Shown here piece by piece: positions 18,416-30,951 of a stretch of DNA of 64,000 bases (positions are counted from its first letter, which is position 1; the number at the start of each line of letters is the position of its first letter). A program made the translations under genes and the position numbers. Origin of the DNA: Beverwykella pulmonaria (taxonomy: Eukaryota > Ascomycota > Dothideomycetes > Pleosporales > Melanommataceae); assembly GCA_001599595.1 (NCBI GenBank), contig BCHH01000008.1:192828-256827 (forward strand), read 5' to 3'. The notes beneath the pieces are model-generated. The model was not told the DNA's origin and did no database searches. It worked only from the letters and a program-made list of their open reading frames with translations.

Positions 18416-20625
18416 CCTGAACTGGGCTAGGCTATAGTTAGATAGATTTCATGGTACGGATGCGATCGAATAAAAATATATAACATGCTATAATATTTTG
18501 CATCCTGAATTCGGTCCGAGGTTGATTACCTTAGTGACCGTACCGTCGCACGAGAAGGAGCAGTATTTCCAGATTAACAGAACGGGTAAATTCCTTGAAC
18601 CTTTGTTTAGGCATAATATGGATCTTATCAAAAATTTTTTTTCGTTATATCAAGATTTTAACACAATGATGCTAAGGGTCTTTGTCCTTCTTTTGACTAA
18701 GTTGTACTAAAAGACTCTCCTCCTACACTTGAGGATTGAACCACCTGACATAATGCGTGTCACCAAAGGATCGTGATTCGGACTTTTGTGTGTCTAGCTG
18801 TGGGTATCTAGATTCCGGATTGTAGAAGGGCCTGATCAATGCGCCCAGTTGGTACCATTATCACATGGAAAGGTTAGACTTCTAACCAAAAACGCTCGCT
18901 TAACCCGTTAAAACAATGATAAAAGGGGCTTGCGGGCATATGCGCAGTATGGGGGTAGGTTGCACAACCATTTACTTATTCTTGACCCCCATTCGCACAT
19001 AGTAATGCCTAGCACCTTTCTTAAACGAGGGGGTCGAAACCGTTGGATTATTACAAGAGGGTCACATGTACGAGCTGCCCCCGGCAAATTCATGATGTAC
19101 TGTATCAACCTACACCATGCCATCATTACACTATAAAAGAGATGCTCCTTAGGATCCCTAGAGCGCTCAGGACGTCGGTAGCCGGCTTACCTATCGCCAA
19201 TGCATCGAGATCCTCACCCTATATAGCTACACGAACTTGGGGTATAACTAGATCAGTTCCACTCCCTATATATCTCGACAAACCGTCCGATATACGATTG
19301 CACAACCCCAGACACCTCGGAAGCTTCAAAGTAGACCTCCTCTACTTGATATGTCGAAATGAAAGCGTCTTGTTCAATGAGCAACGATTAACGGCTACCG
19401 TACACAGCTCTCCTATCTTGAGATAGCCGCACTTGAGGGCCTACAGGCCTCCAGGTGTACCCTGACTGCGGCATTTGAAAAGGAGCAGTAGATGCTCTGG
19501 TCATGGACCAGAGTATGGAGATTGCACTAGTGACCATTGCGAATATAGATGTCGATCTAGACCCTAAACTCATAAGAGTCCATTCGATCACCGAAATGTC
19601 TCGTCGCCCTTAACTTGGTATAGTGATACCCATGGCCAGAGAAGCTACGCCGCAAGATCGGATGATTCGAGGACGGATCCTTCATAATCGCTCCTGCTCA
19701 TCGCTTATTTACGCCCCATTTTCCGCCATGCGGGTGGCTCTGCCACCAACAGATTAAGTGCTGCAACCCCTGTCGTTCATGTAGTAGCTAAATGCCACTG
19801 TCGCAATCGTACGATAAGATACGTGCGAAAGGCTGTATGGGCGTAACAATTCTAACGATACGAGAGCGGTGGTTAGCGAGGCTGCCACTCGGCCGTGCCA
19901 CACAGGCCTGGAATGTGGCACGATCCCCAGTAACATCCCAGGTCTGGGTTTCGCCGTCCACATCCCTGTTCGAGACTTATTGCCTGAAGCGTACATATTT
20001 TGTAGCGCCTTCCAAGAAAAGGTTGAACGCCGGAATAATTGCAGCTGTAATAAAAACGTTAAGTCGCAGACCATGAGCAAGCGCAGGTACGGAATTCTGG
20101 CATCAACCATTCTCACAACGCGCTGCGCAGTCCTCTCGCTTTCTCATCTTTTTGCCGCCGAAATCGCCGAGGAGATGGTTATGGTCGGTAATCTGAGTTG
20201 AAGAATCCCTCGGTTTACAAATTCGAACTTGCTTTACCGACTGAAAGTTGAGAGCGATGACCATATTCACTACAAGAGCAGTGACTTACCCTGCCCCTGC
20301 AGGTGGGCGCGGATCACCAACGATGACCACTCTGCTCCGTCTTACTGTGCTAGTTTCATTCAATAGGCCTTACACCTAATTCATGGACAAGGGGGCGACG
20401 GCGGGACGACCTAAACCCTCCTACCCTGTACATAAGCGTGTGTCTTTGGCGAAATTTATAATATAAGATCGTAACGGGGCATCTTTCTCAAACATCTGCT
20501 CTAATCGTTTTGACCTATTCAAGTTGCCGAACCGATAGAACCGATTTACAGTCTTGTTGCATTGCGCGAAATAAATTTGTCAACGTTAGTGCCTTGAGGT
20601 GCCGAGGATCAAAATTGCTGCAAAT
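18416..20625. other. No recognisable gene
   Basis: About 2.2 kb without a credible coding region. Short frames on both strands have no family resemblance and no intron pattern. It may be decayed repeat sequence, but I found no clear partner within this window. Confidence 0.4.
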
Positions 20626-22087
20626 ATGATATCAATCGCTAACATTTCTGTTTCTGAGGCATTGATCCTCTTTATTGCTTCATTTGTGGTATATGTAAGG
20701 ACTCGTTTTCTCTTTCGTAAGATACTTTGCTGAGTAGCCACTTAGTACGCAGCAAGTGCAATTTATTGCATCTTTTTCCATCCTCTCTCTAAATATCCGG
20801 GCCCTTTTCTCGCCAAATTCTCCGGGCTGCCATCCTTCTATCATACCTATAGAGGTAATCGACACGTATGGCTTTGGCAGTGTCATGAAATCTATGGTGG
20901 GTCCCTCTCTCGTTCCTCCAAATTTCTGGGACAATCTCCTGCAACTTCACCTTCAAATACCAGGGTCATTCTTGAAGGCGATTTACAACGTATATTATGA
21001 TGAAGACATGCCATATTCGAAGTAGTAGCACAGAAATGGACTAAGACATAATAGGCAACGTTATTCGTTCCTCCTATGATACGCTGATATTTTCTGATCC
21101 CGATACGTATCGAGACATATATGGGTCCCATGCCAATGTTAAAAAATCGTGGCAATTCGGAATTTGGCCCAAGGATGCTACAGCGGTCAGTACATTTGCG
21201 TGTATAGACAAGAATGCGCATAAGCGCCGGCGCCGCAATCTCGAGTACGCCTTCTCAGACCGCGCCGTGAGATCTGCTGAACCATTTGTCATTCAACACT
21301 CAGATCGATGGGGTCTGCTTCTGGCAGAGGGCACCGAGGACGGATGGAGTGAGCCCAGAAACATGACGGAGTGGGCGGACAGTTTCGTGTTCGATATTCT
21401 CTGTGACCTTTGCTTTGGATGGACCTACGAAACAAAAAAACCTGGACCGAATAAACTCAGAACAGTTCCTTATGATGTCGCACAGTACATGAAGATCACG
21501 TATACCGTAAGACCTTGTCCTGTCAAGTATAAGCTACTTATCTAATTATTTCACCTACAGGTCTTCTACTCTCCATTGATAAGTATCTGGCTATTCATGA
21601 AGCCCAGAGGCATCGACAAGCTCTTCGCCAAATTAGCACCCCCTTCTGTACAATTCTTTATGGACTTTGTTGCCCAAAATCTCAGCGAGAGACTAGAGCA
21701 AGCAAAAATCAATGAGAAGAGTGGCAGCCAACCGGATCGAGAGGACATGCTTTACTACCTCATCAACGCCAAGGATGGCGAAACTGGAAAACCAGCCTAC
21801 GATCCAGTCGACCTTTGCGAAGAAGCTAATATGCTTATTGCAGCTGGAGCTGATACGACCTCTGCAGTTATTGCGGCATTATTTTTCTACCTTGTACACG
21901 ATGCAAACGTCCTCGAAAAGCTCACCGCAGAAATCCGTACAACATTTACCTCCCTCGATGAGGTCAAGTCCGGAAAGCTGCTCACATCTTGTTTATACTT
22001 GCAAGCTTCGATCGACGAAGCTCTGCGCATGAATCCCCACGGCGGGTCCGAATCGCGGCGTCAAGTTCTTCCTGGCGGTATTCATAT

Positions 22088-22222
22088 TGTAAGCTGGAGG
22101 GCGGAGGAAAAGGTGTGTCAAGATGTGTATTGTATGTGATGTATGTACAGCTGATATATATATGTGACGGACTGATTAGTCAGTGGCATATCCACGTGAC
22201 ATTATGGTGTCCTCGGCTTACA
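22088..22222 (-). repeat. 3' LTR of the copia element
   Basis: 135 bp, TG..CA ends, identical to the other LTR. It is bordered on the outside by CATAT. Confidence 0.92.
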
Positions 22223-22234
22223 CACCCCCCTCAG
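22223..22234 (-). other. Polypurine tract of the copia element
   Basis: Read on the minus strand CTGAGGGGGGTG lies directly next to the 3' LTR, the expected plus-strand primer position. Confidence 0.6.
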
Positions 22235-22497
22235 TTTTGAACTTTAAAGCTGGAGCGATCGAAGGCCATCCTCTACCTTTCTCAGGCAGAGCTGCATATT
22301 TGTGGGTCTGTCCTGCTGTAGTACAGGCTTGTCAACCACTGCTGGTGCAGTTCCAGATGGGGCGATCATATTTGTGCTTTGTGTGTTCTGTATGGAGGTT
22401 GGAGGTTTGAAATAGCNGTTTANAAGAATTGACAGCAATNTACAGTAAATAAATACAAAATAAAGAGATACACAAAATAATTATGATGGGAAATCTT

Positions 22498-25400
22498 CAA
22501 AGTGAAGAAGTGACACCCAGTGTTNATGCCTTTGTCTNAGCAACAGCTTTGTAAGACCGTCAGCTNGTTGACTATTNGTCTGTATATATGCGAGATTNAT
22601 TTGATTGTTTTGAACCTCTTGACNAAGCCAGTGGTGATNGATATTNACGTGTCGTAGTTTGGTTTTGAGTCGCGGAGAAGCTTCTTTCAGCAACCTAATT
22701 GTTTGTTGATTGTCGCAGTATAGCAGTTGCTCATTGTCAAGCTCNAATCTGATGGATTTGAATAGTCTCCACCACNATATCAACTTAGTACTNGCTGACG
22801 ATGCAGCGATTAATTNNGATTNAGTGGTTNATTTGGTGACACAGCGTTGCAACGTCGCTTTCCAGTTGATAGGACCGCCAAATAGGAAGAAGATATAACC
22901 CTGTGAGCTTTTGCGCGTGGCTTTGTTATTAGCATATAATGCGTCTGAGGCTCCAAAGAAGTCAGGTTCTTCGCGGTTGGCAATATAGGCTGAGTTAGTT
23001 AATACTAATGCATTATAGCACAGTGACTAATCACGTGTCTAACCAAGGTATGCAATTACATAATATGCGGCGTTGATATGTTGTTGCGACGGATTGATCA
23101 AGAATTTGGCAAGCTTGGAATATGCTTTTGCAATATTAGGCCAAGTAACTTCCGCTGCGTGTCCAATTGATCCAACTAGCTGACTGTAGTAAGTAATATT
23201 GGCTTTATTTTCTGTCTGTTTTAGTGACGGAAGCAGTTCCTCAAGCAGTAGCAGTGTTGTAGCTTTGATGGGCTTTAGTAGCAGGAATTTGAGTACTAGT
23301 TTGTTGATATAAGCACCTTGTAATAGCCATATCTTTCCTGCTTCTTAGTCACGTTAAATTTAAATTCCACAGAAGGTAGTTAGTTCTCCTAGACATCTAA
23401 TCTTATATTGCTGCAGGAGCTTTTGTTTAAACTGTTTAATAACTAGTGTGTGACCTAGTTTGACAAGTACAACAATATTATCCACATAGAAGAATACTAG
23501 TAGCTTGTCGTTCATCCACAGGCACGGAGCTTCTTTGACTTCTTTAAGTCCTAGCTCCTTGAGCAACTTAGTAAGGTCCTTGTACTATAGCAGTGGTAAT
23601 ATCTTAAGGCCATATAGCGCGTGGTGCAGCTCCCATAGGTGGTTAGGGTTAGAGAAGCTGTCTAGTGCGTGGCAATAGACAGGCGTTTCTAATTAAGCGT
23701 TGGTAAACGCGTTAACAGTGTTATAGTGTCTTATCTCTAGATTGAAATAGGCTGTGATAGCCATCACGGCTCAGAAGGTTCAAATGGCTAATGTGGCTGT
23801 ATATGTGTCTTTGGCAGTAGTCTAGAGGTCGCCACGCACACAGATCCTAGCTTTGTAATTAGTGAGATATCCTTCACTGTCAAGCTTGTGTGTGAATCTC
23901 CACATTATTGGGAGAACTTCGTGATTATTGGCATTGAAGTCTTTCCACGCTATCTTTGTGTATGTCCCTTTGCGCTGGATTGTGCTAATCTTGCGTCAAG
24001 CGGCTGCTAGGAATCCTTGGTTGTGTGGATAAGGGAGCTTCATCGCCTCCTTGTAGGATATCAGCTCCAGTGGCAGCTGACTTTGATGAAATTGTGTTTT
24101 GGGTCCTTTTGATAGTGCGGCGACGAAGGTTGACCAGTACTTGGTGATATAAAAGCTGCTATTCCTTTGCGACAGTTTCCTGGTTCTGGTAGATCCTTGN
24201 GGAAGGATATGAGATTGTCGCAGGTTGCTATCAATGAGTTCGCGATTTTGTGCTGCATTTGAGTTGGTTGAGTCTTGTCGCTTACGCTTTCTAGTGGAAG
24301 TAGAAGCAGCGGCCATTTCTTCATGTAGTTGACGAGCGTCGCTTGTTTCAGAGGTGGTTGACTGAACAGTTGATGACCGTGTGGTTGATGACTGTGTGTG
24401 CGAATCAGGAGTGATATTCACTGACGGTGATGTTGAGCTATCAGGAGTTGGTAGATGAGATGGCTGATCATGTGATTTGTTTTGACTTGACTGATTGATT
24501 TGATTCTGATCCATAAGGTGATTGAATTGATAGTGATAGGAAGGTTGATCAGGTTTGTGTTCTGATTTAGATTTAGATTTAGACGATTCTTCTAGATTTT
24601 GAAGTGGTGGCATGTGAAGTGTTTGTGAGATATCCTCCAGTTCTTGCCCTTGTAGTAATATATCAGAATTGTCGCAGTGATTATAAAATAGATCCTCCTT
24701 GAAGGTAACATCTCATGTCTGAATAACCTTTCCTTGATGTGCTCTGCTCCTAGCTTTTGGCAGCCATACTTGGTATATGTTTAAAGAATTATAACTAACA
24801 AGGTATCTAATCAAAGCACGTGGTGTTAATTTGTTGCCTCTGGGTATCTGTGTACGGAGTGCATATGCGCGACAGCCATATATATAAAGGTGAGCAATTG
24901 AAGGCTTCTTGTTATATGCCACCTCAAATAGAGTCTTCTAGCCTAATGCTTTTGTTGGCGTTTAATTAAGTATATATCCTGCTGTTACATAGATTTTAGG
25001 GCTGAGTGCTAGTAGTAGGTTTGATGTGCCTTTGATGGATCGCAATTATTTAATCAGATTCTTTCCTAAGCATTCTGCGGAGCCGTTTTGCTCCTTAGTA
25101 TAAGGTGCTCTAATCTAAAAGTTGATACTGTGTGCTGCGCAATATGCACGAACTAAGTTGTTATTAAGACTATATCCTCTCTTGTTATCCGCGATTATAA
25201 ATGTGACAGTAGTGTTAAATTCGCGTTTGATGGTCTAATCCAATCATATAAGGATATCAAGCAGTGCTTCTTTATTGCGTTAGGGCATTGTGTATACAAA
25301 ATTAAACTTCATAAATAGGTTAAATCCATAGAACACATATTAATAACCATTGTAACTAGGGGCATTAAGCTTAATAATGTCAATAGCAACTGTTTCAAAT

Positions 25401-27253
25401 AGACGTAATGCACCCCTCTTATGTCTAATGCGTTAAGATATAATTTTGTAGGCCTTATTTTGCAAACATTTATTGCAGTTAATAGTATAAGGAGCAGATC
25501 TCTTAGGTGGCTTAATACCAATAACGTTATTAGCTAGCTAGTTAATTGCTTCACCACCTGCGTGTGCCATCAAGACATGCAGTTGAGGCTTAGTAAGTGC
25601 CCAAGGTTGAAGCGGCTGCGCGGAGTACTGTGGTTGACAATTAGTGGTTGCATATGCAAATAGCTAAGGTGGCTGCTAAGGTGTTATTGCCTTAGTACGG
25701 TGCACAACAAGCTAGTAACCACTATATTAGGTAAGGTGCGCAATGTCTTCCTAGGTTAATCCTGTTAGCTAATACAGGGTATTGCGGCCAGAGTTGAAGT
25801 GGACATTCAATAATGCAAGGCGTAATAGTAAGACAAGGTTAGTAAAGAAGGACAGGATTAGCGCTACTCGCTTGAGCGTTGTTGATTTAATGCCTTTTGG
25901 CGTTAATAGGGGTATTGTCACTTCTCCCCATGCCTAAATAGATATCTCAGCATTGCCAGCAAGTACAATATTGTTGTCAGCTGCTAGTGCCACCTATTAG
26001 AATTTGGCCAGGTTGTTGCAAATGTAGATATTAGTGGCTAGATCTAAGGTCCATAAGTGGAGGAGTGGGTACTACTGCGACTAATGCAATTAATGCAATT
26101 GAGGGCTAAATGCTAATAAAAATACTGCAAATGCATGTAGCATTAGTGGCTAAGCAGGGTTGTCTCTAGCATCTATCTCTATTAAATTAGATTTGTCCTT
26201 CTTGTCATTACCCTTGCTATTCTGCTTGCTGAAATGCTTCTTGTATTGCTGCTGCCTGTTGCAGACCTTGTTTAGTATACCTCTCTTGTCTGTGGCCTTG
26301 TAATCAGCAACTTTCTTGGCTTTTTCAGGGTCTTCAACAAATCCTCTTGGTCTCAGCAATGTAATAATATAGGGACATTGGCCCTAGTGGTGTATATTAC
26401 CACACAGGCACAGTTTAGCTAGATCACTACTGTTCCTAGCTGTTTTCTTGTTGTATAGAGATTCTTTACTGTTTAGCTTCGCTCCAAATGCTCCCCTATG
26501 TATATTGGTTTTCTTTGATTGTGTAGCACAATAGTATTGCAGATATTCAGCGGCGACTGCTAATAACTAAACAGATTCTAGTATTAGAGCGTTAGGGTTT
26601 GCATCCCAGGCTCTCTTGGTGGTAAAGATTTCGCGAGAGATACTAGCAGCATATCCTAGATTAACCTAATTGATTGCTCGCAGTAGATTGTGGTGAGGTT
26701 GGAAGCCGTGTGCTTGTGGTAGCTTAAGTAGTTTTGCGCGATTGTAGGCAGCGAGAAAGGCGTTGCACTAGTCCTTGATATTTGTTTGGCGGGCATGCAG
26801 GATCTTAGCTGTTTCATACGCTTGTTGAACTTAATATTTCTAATCCTGGCTTGTAGGTGAGTAGTGCTTTTCCAACGCCTTGAGCTGATTGTATACAGCG
26901 TCTTTGTCTTAGATATAGTAGATGAGATCCTAATAAATTGTTTTAGCAATGTGGGATCCAACTTGTCCTAACTTATCTTTCAATCACTAATACTCTTTGA
27001 TATCTTTGTAATATGCGCTCATATCCTGACTGTATAGCGTGAGCTCTCCCTGCGTAGGTTGGATAGTAGCAGTTCCAGCAGCATTAGGAACGGCAGTTGG
27101 ATGAGGAGGTTTCTCAGGCTTGTTGAGAGGACGATAGGGTTGTTCNGGGTTGAGATACTCCCATACGTCTCCTGATTGAGCGACTCGCTTGACCACAAAG
27201 ATCCAGTGCTCCCAGTCGGATTTTCCTNGAAGAATGGGTTCGGTGGAAGACAT
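22498..27253 (-). pseudogene. Degenerate copia Gag-Pol
   Basis: The order on the minus strand is a Gag start (MSSTEPIL, 27253) with WEHWIFVVKR; a zinc knuckle CLCGNIHH..GQCPY near 26371-26411; an integrase region that I can only place approximately (26.0-24.7 kb); a Ser/Thr-rich linker (24.6-24.0 kb); reverse transcriptase with FYVDN at 23477-23488, where YVDD is expected; and RNase H with ADGLTK near 22548-22565. Many in-frame stops separate these blocks. The loss of the second catalytic Asp (D to N, a G-to-A change) fits RIP on the opposite strand. The polyprotein is inactive. Confidence 0.8.
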
Positions 27254-27330
27254 ATTGACGACGGAGTTGATAGGTAGAATCAAATAATAAACAACGGTGA
27301 TGGTCAAACGATATTTGATAGTGCGGTTAG

Positions 27331-27350
27331 GCGCGAACCGGGCTCATAAC
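27331..27350 (-). other. Primer binding site: half-tRNA of initiator Met
   Basis: The plus-strand string GAACCGGGCTCATAAC abuts the 5' LTR. It resembles the anticodon arm of fungal initiator tRNA-Met (anticodon CAT within GGGCTCATAAC). Priming from the anticodon arm, rather than from the tRNA 3' end, is known for Drosophila copia and some fungal copia elements. Confidence 0.65.
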
Positions 27351-27485
27351 TGTAAGCTGGAGGGCGGAGGAAAAGGTGTGTCAAGATGTGTATTGTATGT
27401 GATGTATGTACAGCTGATATATATATGTGACGGACTGATTAGTCAGTGGCATATCCACGTGACATTATGGTGTCCTCGGCTTACA
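27351..27485 (-). repeat. 5' LTR of the copia element
   Basis: 135 bp, identical to 22088-22222. It is followed on the outside by the CATAT duplication. Confidence 0.92.
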
Positions 27486-27908
27486 CATATCAAGGAAGAC
27501 ATCATCCCTCATGGCGCAATCATTGGGGGCGATGTCTACACTATTCACCACAACCCGGAAATCTTTCCCGACCCCTTCCGATTCCGGCCAGAGCGCTGGA
27601 TTGTAGGCAATGACGTAACTGCCGAAAGTGTCAAAGCATGCGAGGGAGCCGTTTTCGCTTTCTCATATGGCAACCGTGGATGCCCTGGGAAAAACTTAGC
27701 GCGTATGGAGCTCGCAGTTACCATGGCACGGCTTATCTTTCAATACGACTTCCGTGGTATGCCAGGGGGGACTGAAGGTCAAGGGGGGTCTGATATGATG
27801 TGGGGAAGGAGACAGAAGACGCAGTTCCAAGTATGGGATTTTATGGTAGCCCATAGAAATGGCCCAATGGTGCAGTTTAGGAAACGGGCTAGCGTGTTAG
27901 CTCCTTAA

Positions 27909-28508
27909 AGATTTCAATGTATTCTAAGCTCGTTATGTTCCCGCAAAGGCCCTACTCAACATATATCCTCTTGCATCACTGCTATCTAGAAATGCTAATA
28001 AAAGATCGATGACAGGTACTTACATGTATAAACTCTTCCTGCAGTGAGAGCAAGAGTTATCCGGTTGTGGAGGTTTTAAGCCTCCCCTAGATGGTTCGTG
28101 CGCTTGAAGGTATGGTTATCTTCATCAACTGCTTGACGAGGTCCACAAGAAGCGTTGGACTTTCCCCGAAAAGATGATCGATAAGTTTTTGAAGATCGGG
28201 ATTGTATCGCAGAAATGCTCACAAGTATCGCAGGGGGGTGAGGATTTCTCTCATGTGTAATCCCCACTTCGCTATCTGTGCTGCTGATGGCTGTGTCTGC
28301 GGATCGACGGCACAGTTCTCTCATTTCCTTTGATCCTTGTATCGAAAGCACAGGGCTTCGTTGTAGTACGCACGGACTGTTTCGTCATGTCACATGACCA
28401 TAGTCTATATAACCTAGCCTAGCCCACTAATGTAAAATACCATCACTCATTCCCTCCGTCTCCATCTGACACGGGAGTACTGGGACATTTGTAGGTTTCT
28501 ATTACCCA
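27909..28508. other. Intergenic, no gene seen
   Basis: The spacer between the two P450 genes. Nothing recognisable except the promoter of the downstream gene at its end. Confidence 0.5.
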
Positions 28509-28515
28509 TATAAAA
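28509..28515 (+). promoter_or_regulatory. TATA box of the second P450
   Basis: TATAAAA lies 62 bp upstream of the ATG at 28577. Confidence 0.5.
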
Positions 28516-28576
28516 ACCCCCACCTTACGTCCTCGTTAATTGAATTTGGATATCTTACCGAAGATAACTAAGCACG

Positions 28577-30535
28577 ATGACCATTATATCAAGCCAGTTT
28601 CCCTATTTCTGGGCTTTCTCGGCGCTGAGTGTTATCATCGCTATCTTCAAACTCGTGCGCTTTGGGCACCGTGAGAAGCATCTCCCTCCGGGTCCGCCAA
28701 CTTATCCAATTGTCGGAAATGCTCACCTTGCCGTTGATAAAAATCTTTACAAGAAGCCAGTACACCGTTTCTCGGCGTTATAATATATAACTGACCAGTT
28801 CCAGATTCAAGGATTGGAGTGAGCAATATGGAGAAGTGTATTCTCTCAAAATCGGGAAAGGCACAATGATAGTGCTAAATAGCAAACGCGCAGTCTACGA
28901 CCTGATAGATAAACGAAGCGCAATATACTCGTCAAGGCCAGACGACGAGCAGTTTCGCACTGCCTTAAAGAACGAGAACATTGCCAACATGGATGCAGAT
29001 CCCGGTTGGAGAACTCAACGCAAAATGACTGCGCGCTTTTTGGCACCTTCCAAACTAGATGGTGATCTGGGAAAGATTTCAGAGGCAGAGTAAGTGTTGC
29101 CTGAATGCGGAGTTCGCGCGAGAAAGCCCGTGACAGGGTTCATTTTCCAATCGAAAAAACGGCGATGTTGCGATGCTGACGTTAGGAACAGGGTTACCAC
29201 ACTAATGCACGATTTATTCGTCAGCCCTAAAGATTTCAGCAAACATATTGATCGATCGACTGCTTCATTCTCCGCCATTGCGCTATTTGGGCAGCGTGCG
29301 AAATCTCACGATGACTTTTGGGCAACAGTAAGCTGACTTCTACGAGTCATCCGAATGCGTTACTGACTAGTGCAGGGCGTCTACACAGCTATGGAGGCAG
29401 TATGACAAAATCTCCCCGTTCATGTGAATTAAAAGCTGAATTTGATAACGTAGCTCAATAGAGCCATAAGTCCAGGCACATATTTCCCGTCGGAGCAATT
29501 CCCAATCTTCAAATTAATACCCAAGCGGTGGAACCCCGCGCATCTCCGTGCAGAGGAGGGCTTTAGTATACCCACCAATATATGGACTGAAGCTCGAGAG
29601 CGCATCGAGTTGCGGCGTAACCAGGGCGACAAGCGAGAGTCGCTCATGGACCAGTTGCTCGATGGAAGCACGAAACTTGATGTCCCATTCCATGGAACAA
29701 AGCTTGCCAACTTTGTAGGAGCTCTAATGCAGGGCGCCGCTGAGACAGGTGCCCTCGCCATGCGCACAAACATCATGTTTCTTGCTACCCACCCGTGGGT
29801 TCAAGACAAGGCTCAAAAGGAGCTAAATGCACTCTGCGGCGTGGATAGGGTGCCTACCTTTGCTGACTTTAAAGATCTACCATACATAAATTGTATCATG
29901 AAAGAAGGTCTACGGATCCGACCCGTGTAAGCTATCTTGCCCCCAGAGACTTTTTTCTATCCATTTTGGTCTTAACAATGTTGTTGCAGAGTTCCCACCG
30001 GTATTCCACATCGCTGTATCAAAGACAACTGGTATCAGGGCATGTTGATTGTTAGTTATACGTTGGCCGGTATTGAGGAAGTGTTTGCTGATTAGTATTC
30101 TAGCCTAAAGACGCCACCATAATAATTCCCCATTGGGCTCTTAGCCACTCTCAATACGATGATCCCGATACCTACAATCCTGATCGCTATCTCAATCATC
30201 CGGGTCTGGCTATTGATTACGCTGGAAGCTCAGACTACCAGAACCGCGATCACTACGCTTACGGTGCTGGCCGACGCATCTGCGCTGGTATCCAGCTCGC
30301 TGAGCGTACGCAGTGGCGTATGCTTGCGCGGTTGCTTTGGGCCTTCCGCATTGAGCACGCAGTTGATGAGAAAACAGGCGAGAAAATAGAGATCGACCCA
30401 GAGGCATTTGAGGACAAGCTGATAGCTGGGCCGATGCCATTTCAAGTCAAGTTTACGCCAAGAAGCCAACGGCATGTGGAAGTCATTAAAAGGGAGCTAG
30501 AGGATGTGAGTGAGCTCTTGAAGAAGTGGGAGTAA
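28577..30535 (+). CDS. Cytochrome P450 monooxygenase, apparently intact (529 aa), with a GC-AG first intron
   Basis: A haem-thiolate oxygenase anchored in the ER membrane. Seven exons keep phase: 28577-28755, 28805-29089, 29192-29327, 29376-29399, 29454-29926, 29990-30050, 30104-30535. Features in order are an N-terminal membrane helix ([14 protein letters not shown]), the proline hinge [13 protein letters not shown], the C-helix WRTQRK, I-helix GAAETG (the acidic-Thr pair ET), ExxR as EGLR, the NPDRY segment, and the haem loop [10 protein letters not shown] with the Cys ligand. The first intron only fits the frame if it starts with GC (AA|GCCAGT) and ends TTCCAG; a GT donor at 28760 would shift the frame. 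The domain layout resembles CYP families of fungal secondary metabolism. Substrate inference: the terpenoid from the upstream synthase. Confidence 0.85.
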
Positions 30536-30951
30536 GGGTCAGGTCCAAGGTTTCTACCAATACCACTAGGGGTCGAGTACTAGTACGTACTGGTTTGGCA
30601 CAGGTACTGTACAAACTAGGTAGCGATTATCTTACTCTGTCTATGGTTACGACGTTCTCCCTACCTTCAATTTCGACCTGACATCGTATAAATTTAGTGC
30701 TTAATGTATCGTTGCTGAAGACTATAGATCTACCCTGGTGATGAAACAAAAGGAGAAACAAGCAACATTTTAAACGCCAGCAAACCAATGAATGACTCCA
30801 AACCGCCAATGCCAGAAATAGAACCCCATCACAAGAAATCACATCCAAGAAACACGATCAGCACCAAAGAGCACCAAAGACACAGCATCACCAACGTCAC
30901 TATATTCAGTGTATACACGAACTACCCTCGTCCAACCGCCAGAATCTTGAC
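30536..30951. other. Intergenic between convergent genes, no gene seen
   Basis: The 3' flanks of the P450 and of the minus-strand secreted protein. No terminator-like signal can be singled out. Confidence 0.5.

Larger units (their letters stand above)
22088..27485 (-). mobile_element. Ty1/copia LTR retrotransposon, 5398 bp, identical LTRs
   Basis: Two 135-bp LTRs (22088-22222 and 27351-27485) beginning TGTAAGC and ending GCTTACA are identical base for base. The element is flanked by the 5-bp duplication CATAT (22083-22087 and 27486-27490). The coding strand is minus, so the 5' LTR is on the right. The interior encodes degenerate Gag, integrase, reverse transcriptase and RNase H, in the copia order. 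Clean LTRs and a perfect duplication imply a recent insertion, although the interior carries many stops and N calls. Confidence 0.92.
20626..27908 (+). pseudogene. Cytochrome P450 interrupted by a Ty1/copia element
   Basis: A membrane-bound haem monooxygenase. The start ATG at 20626 encodes an N-terminal anchor (SEALILFIASFVVY). Recognisable pieces are FFHPLSKYPGP (about 20775), SDPDTYRDIYG, the I-helix AGADTTS (about 21843-21863), the ExxR region (DEALR, about 22017) and, after the transposon, FRPERW and the haem loop FSYGNRGCPG. Coding exons include 21055-21506 and 21561-22087, resuming at 27491 and ending at 27908. The element sits inside an exon: ..GGIHI before and KEDIIPHG after are continuous once one copy of the CATAT duplication is removed. 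The 5' junctions are uncertain: intron 20897-21054 is 158 bp, long for this window, and the first junction has no clean phase. This copy cannot give a normal enzyme. Confidence 0.82.

Noticed and set aside
19040..19126. Frame reading PGAARTCDPLVII that recalls translated tRNA-adjacent ORFs
   Set aside because: No tRNA cloverleaf could be folded on either strand.
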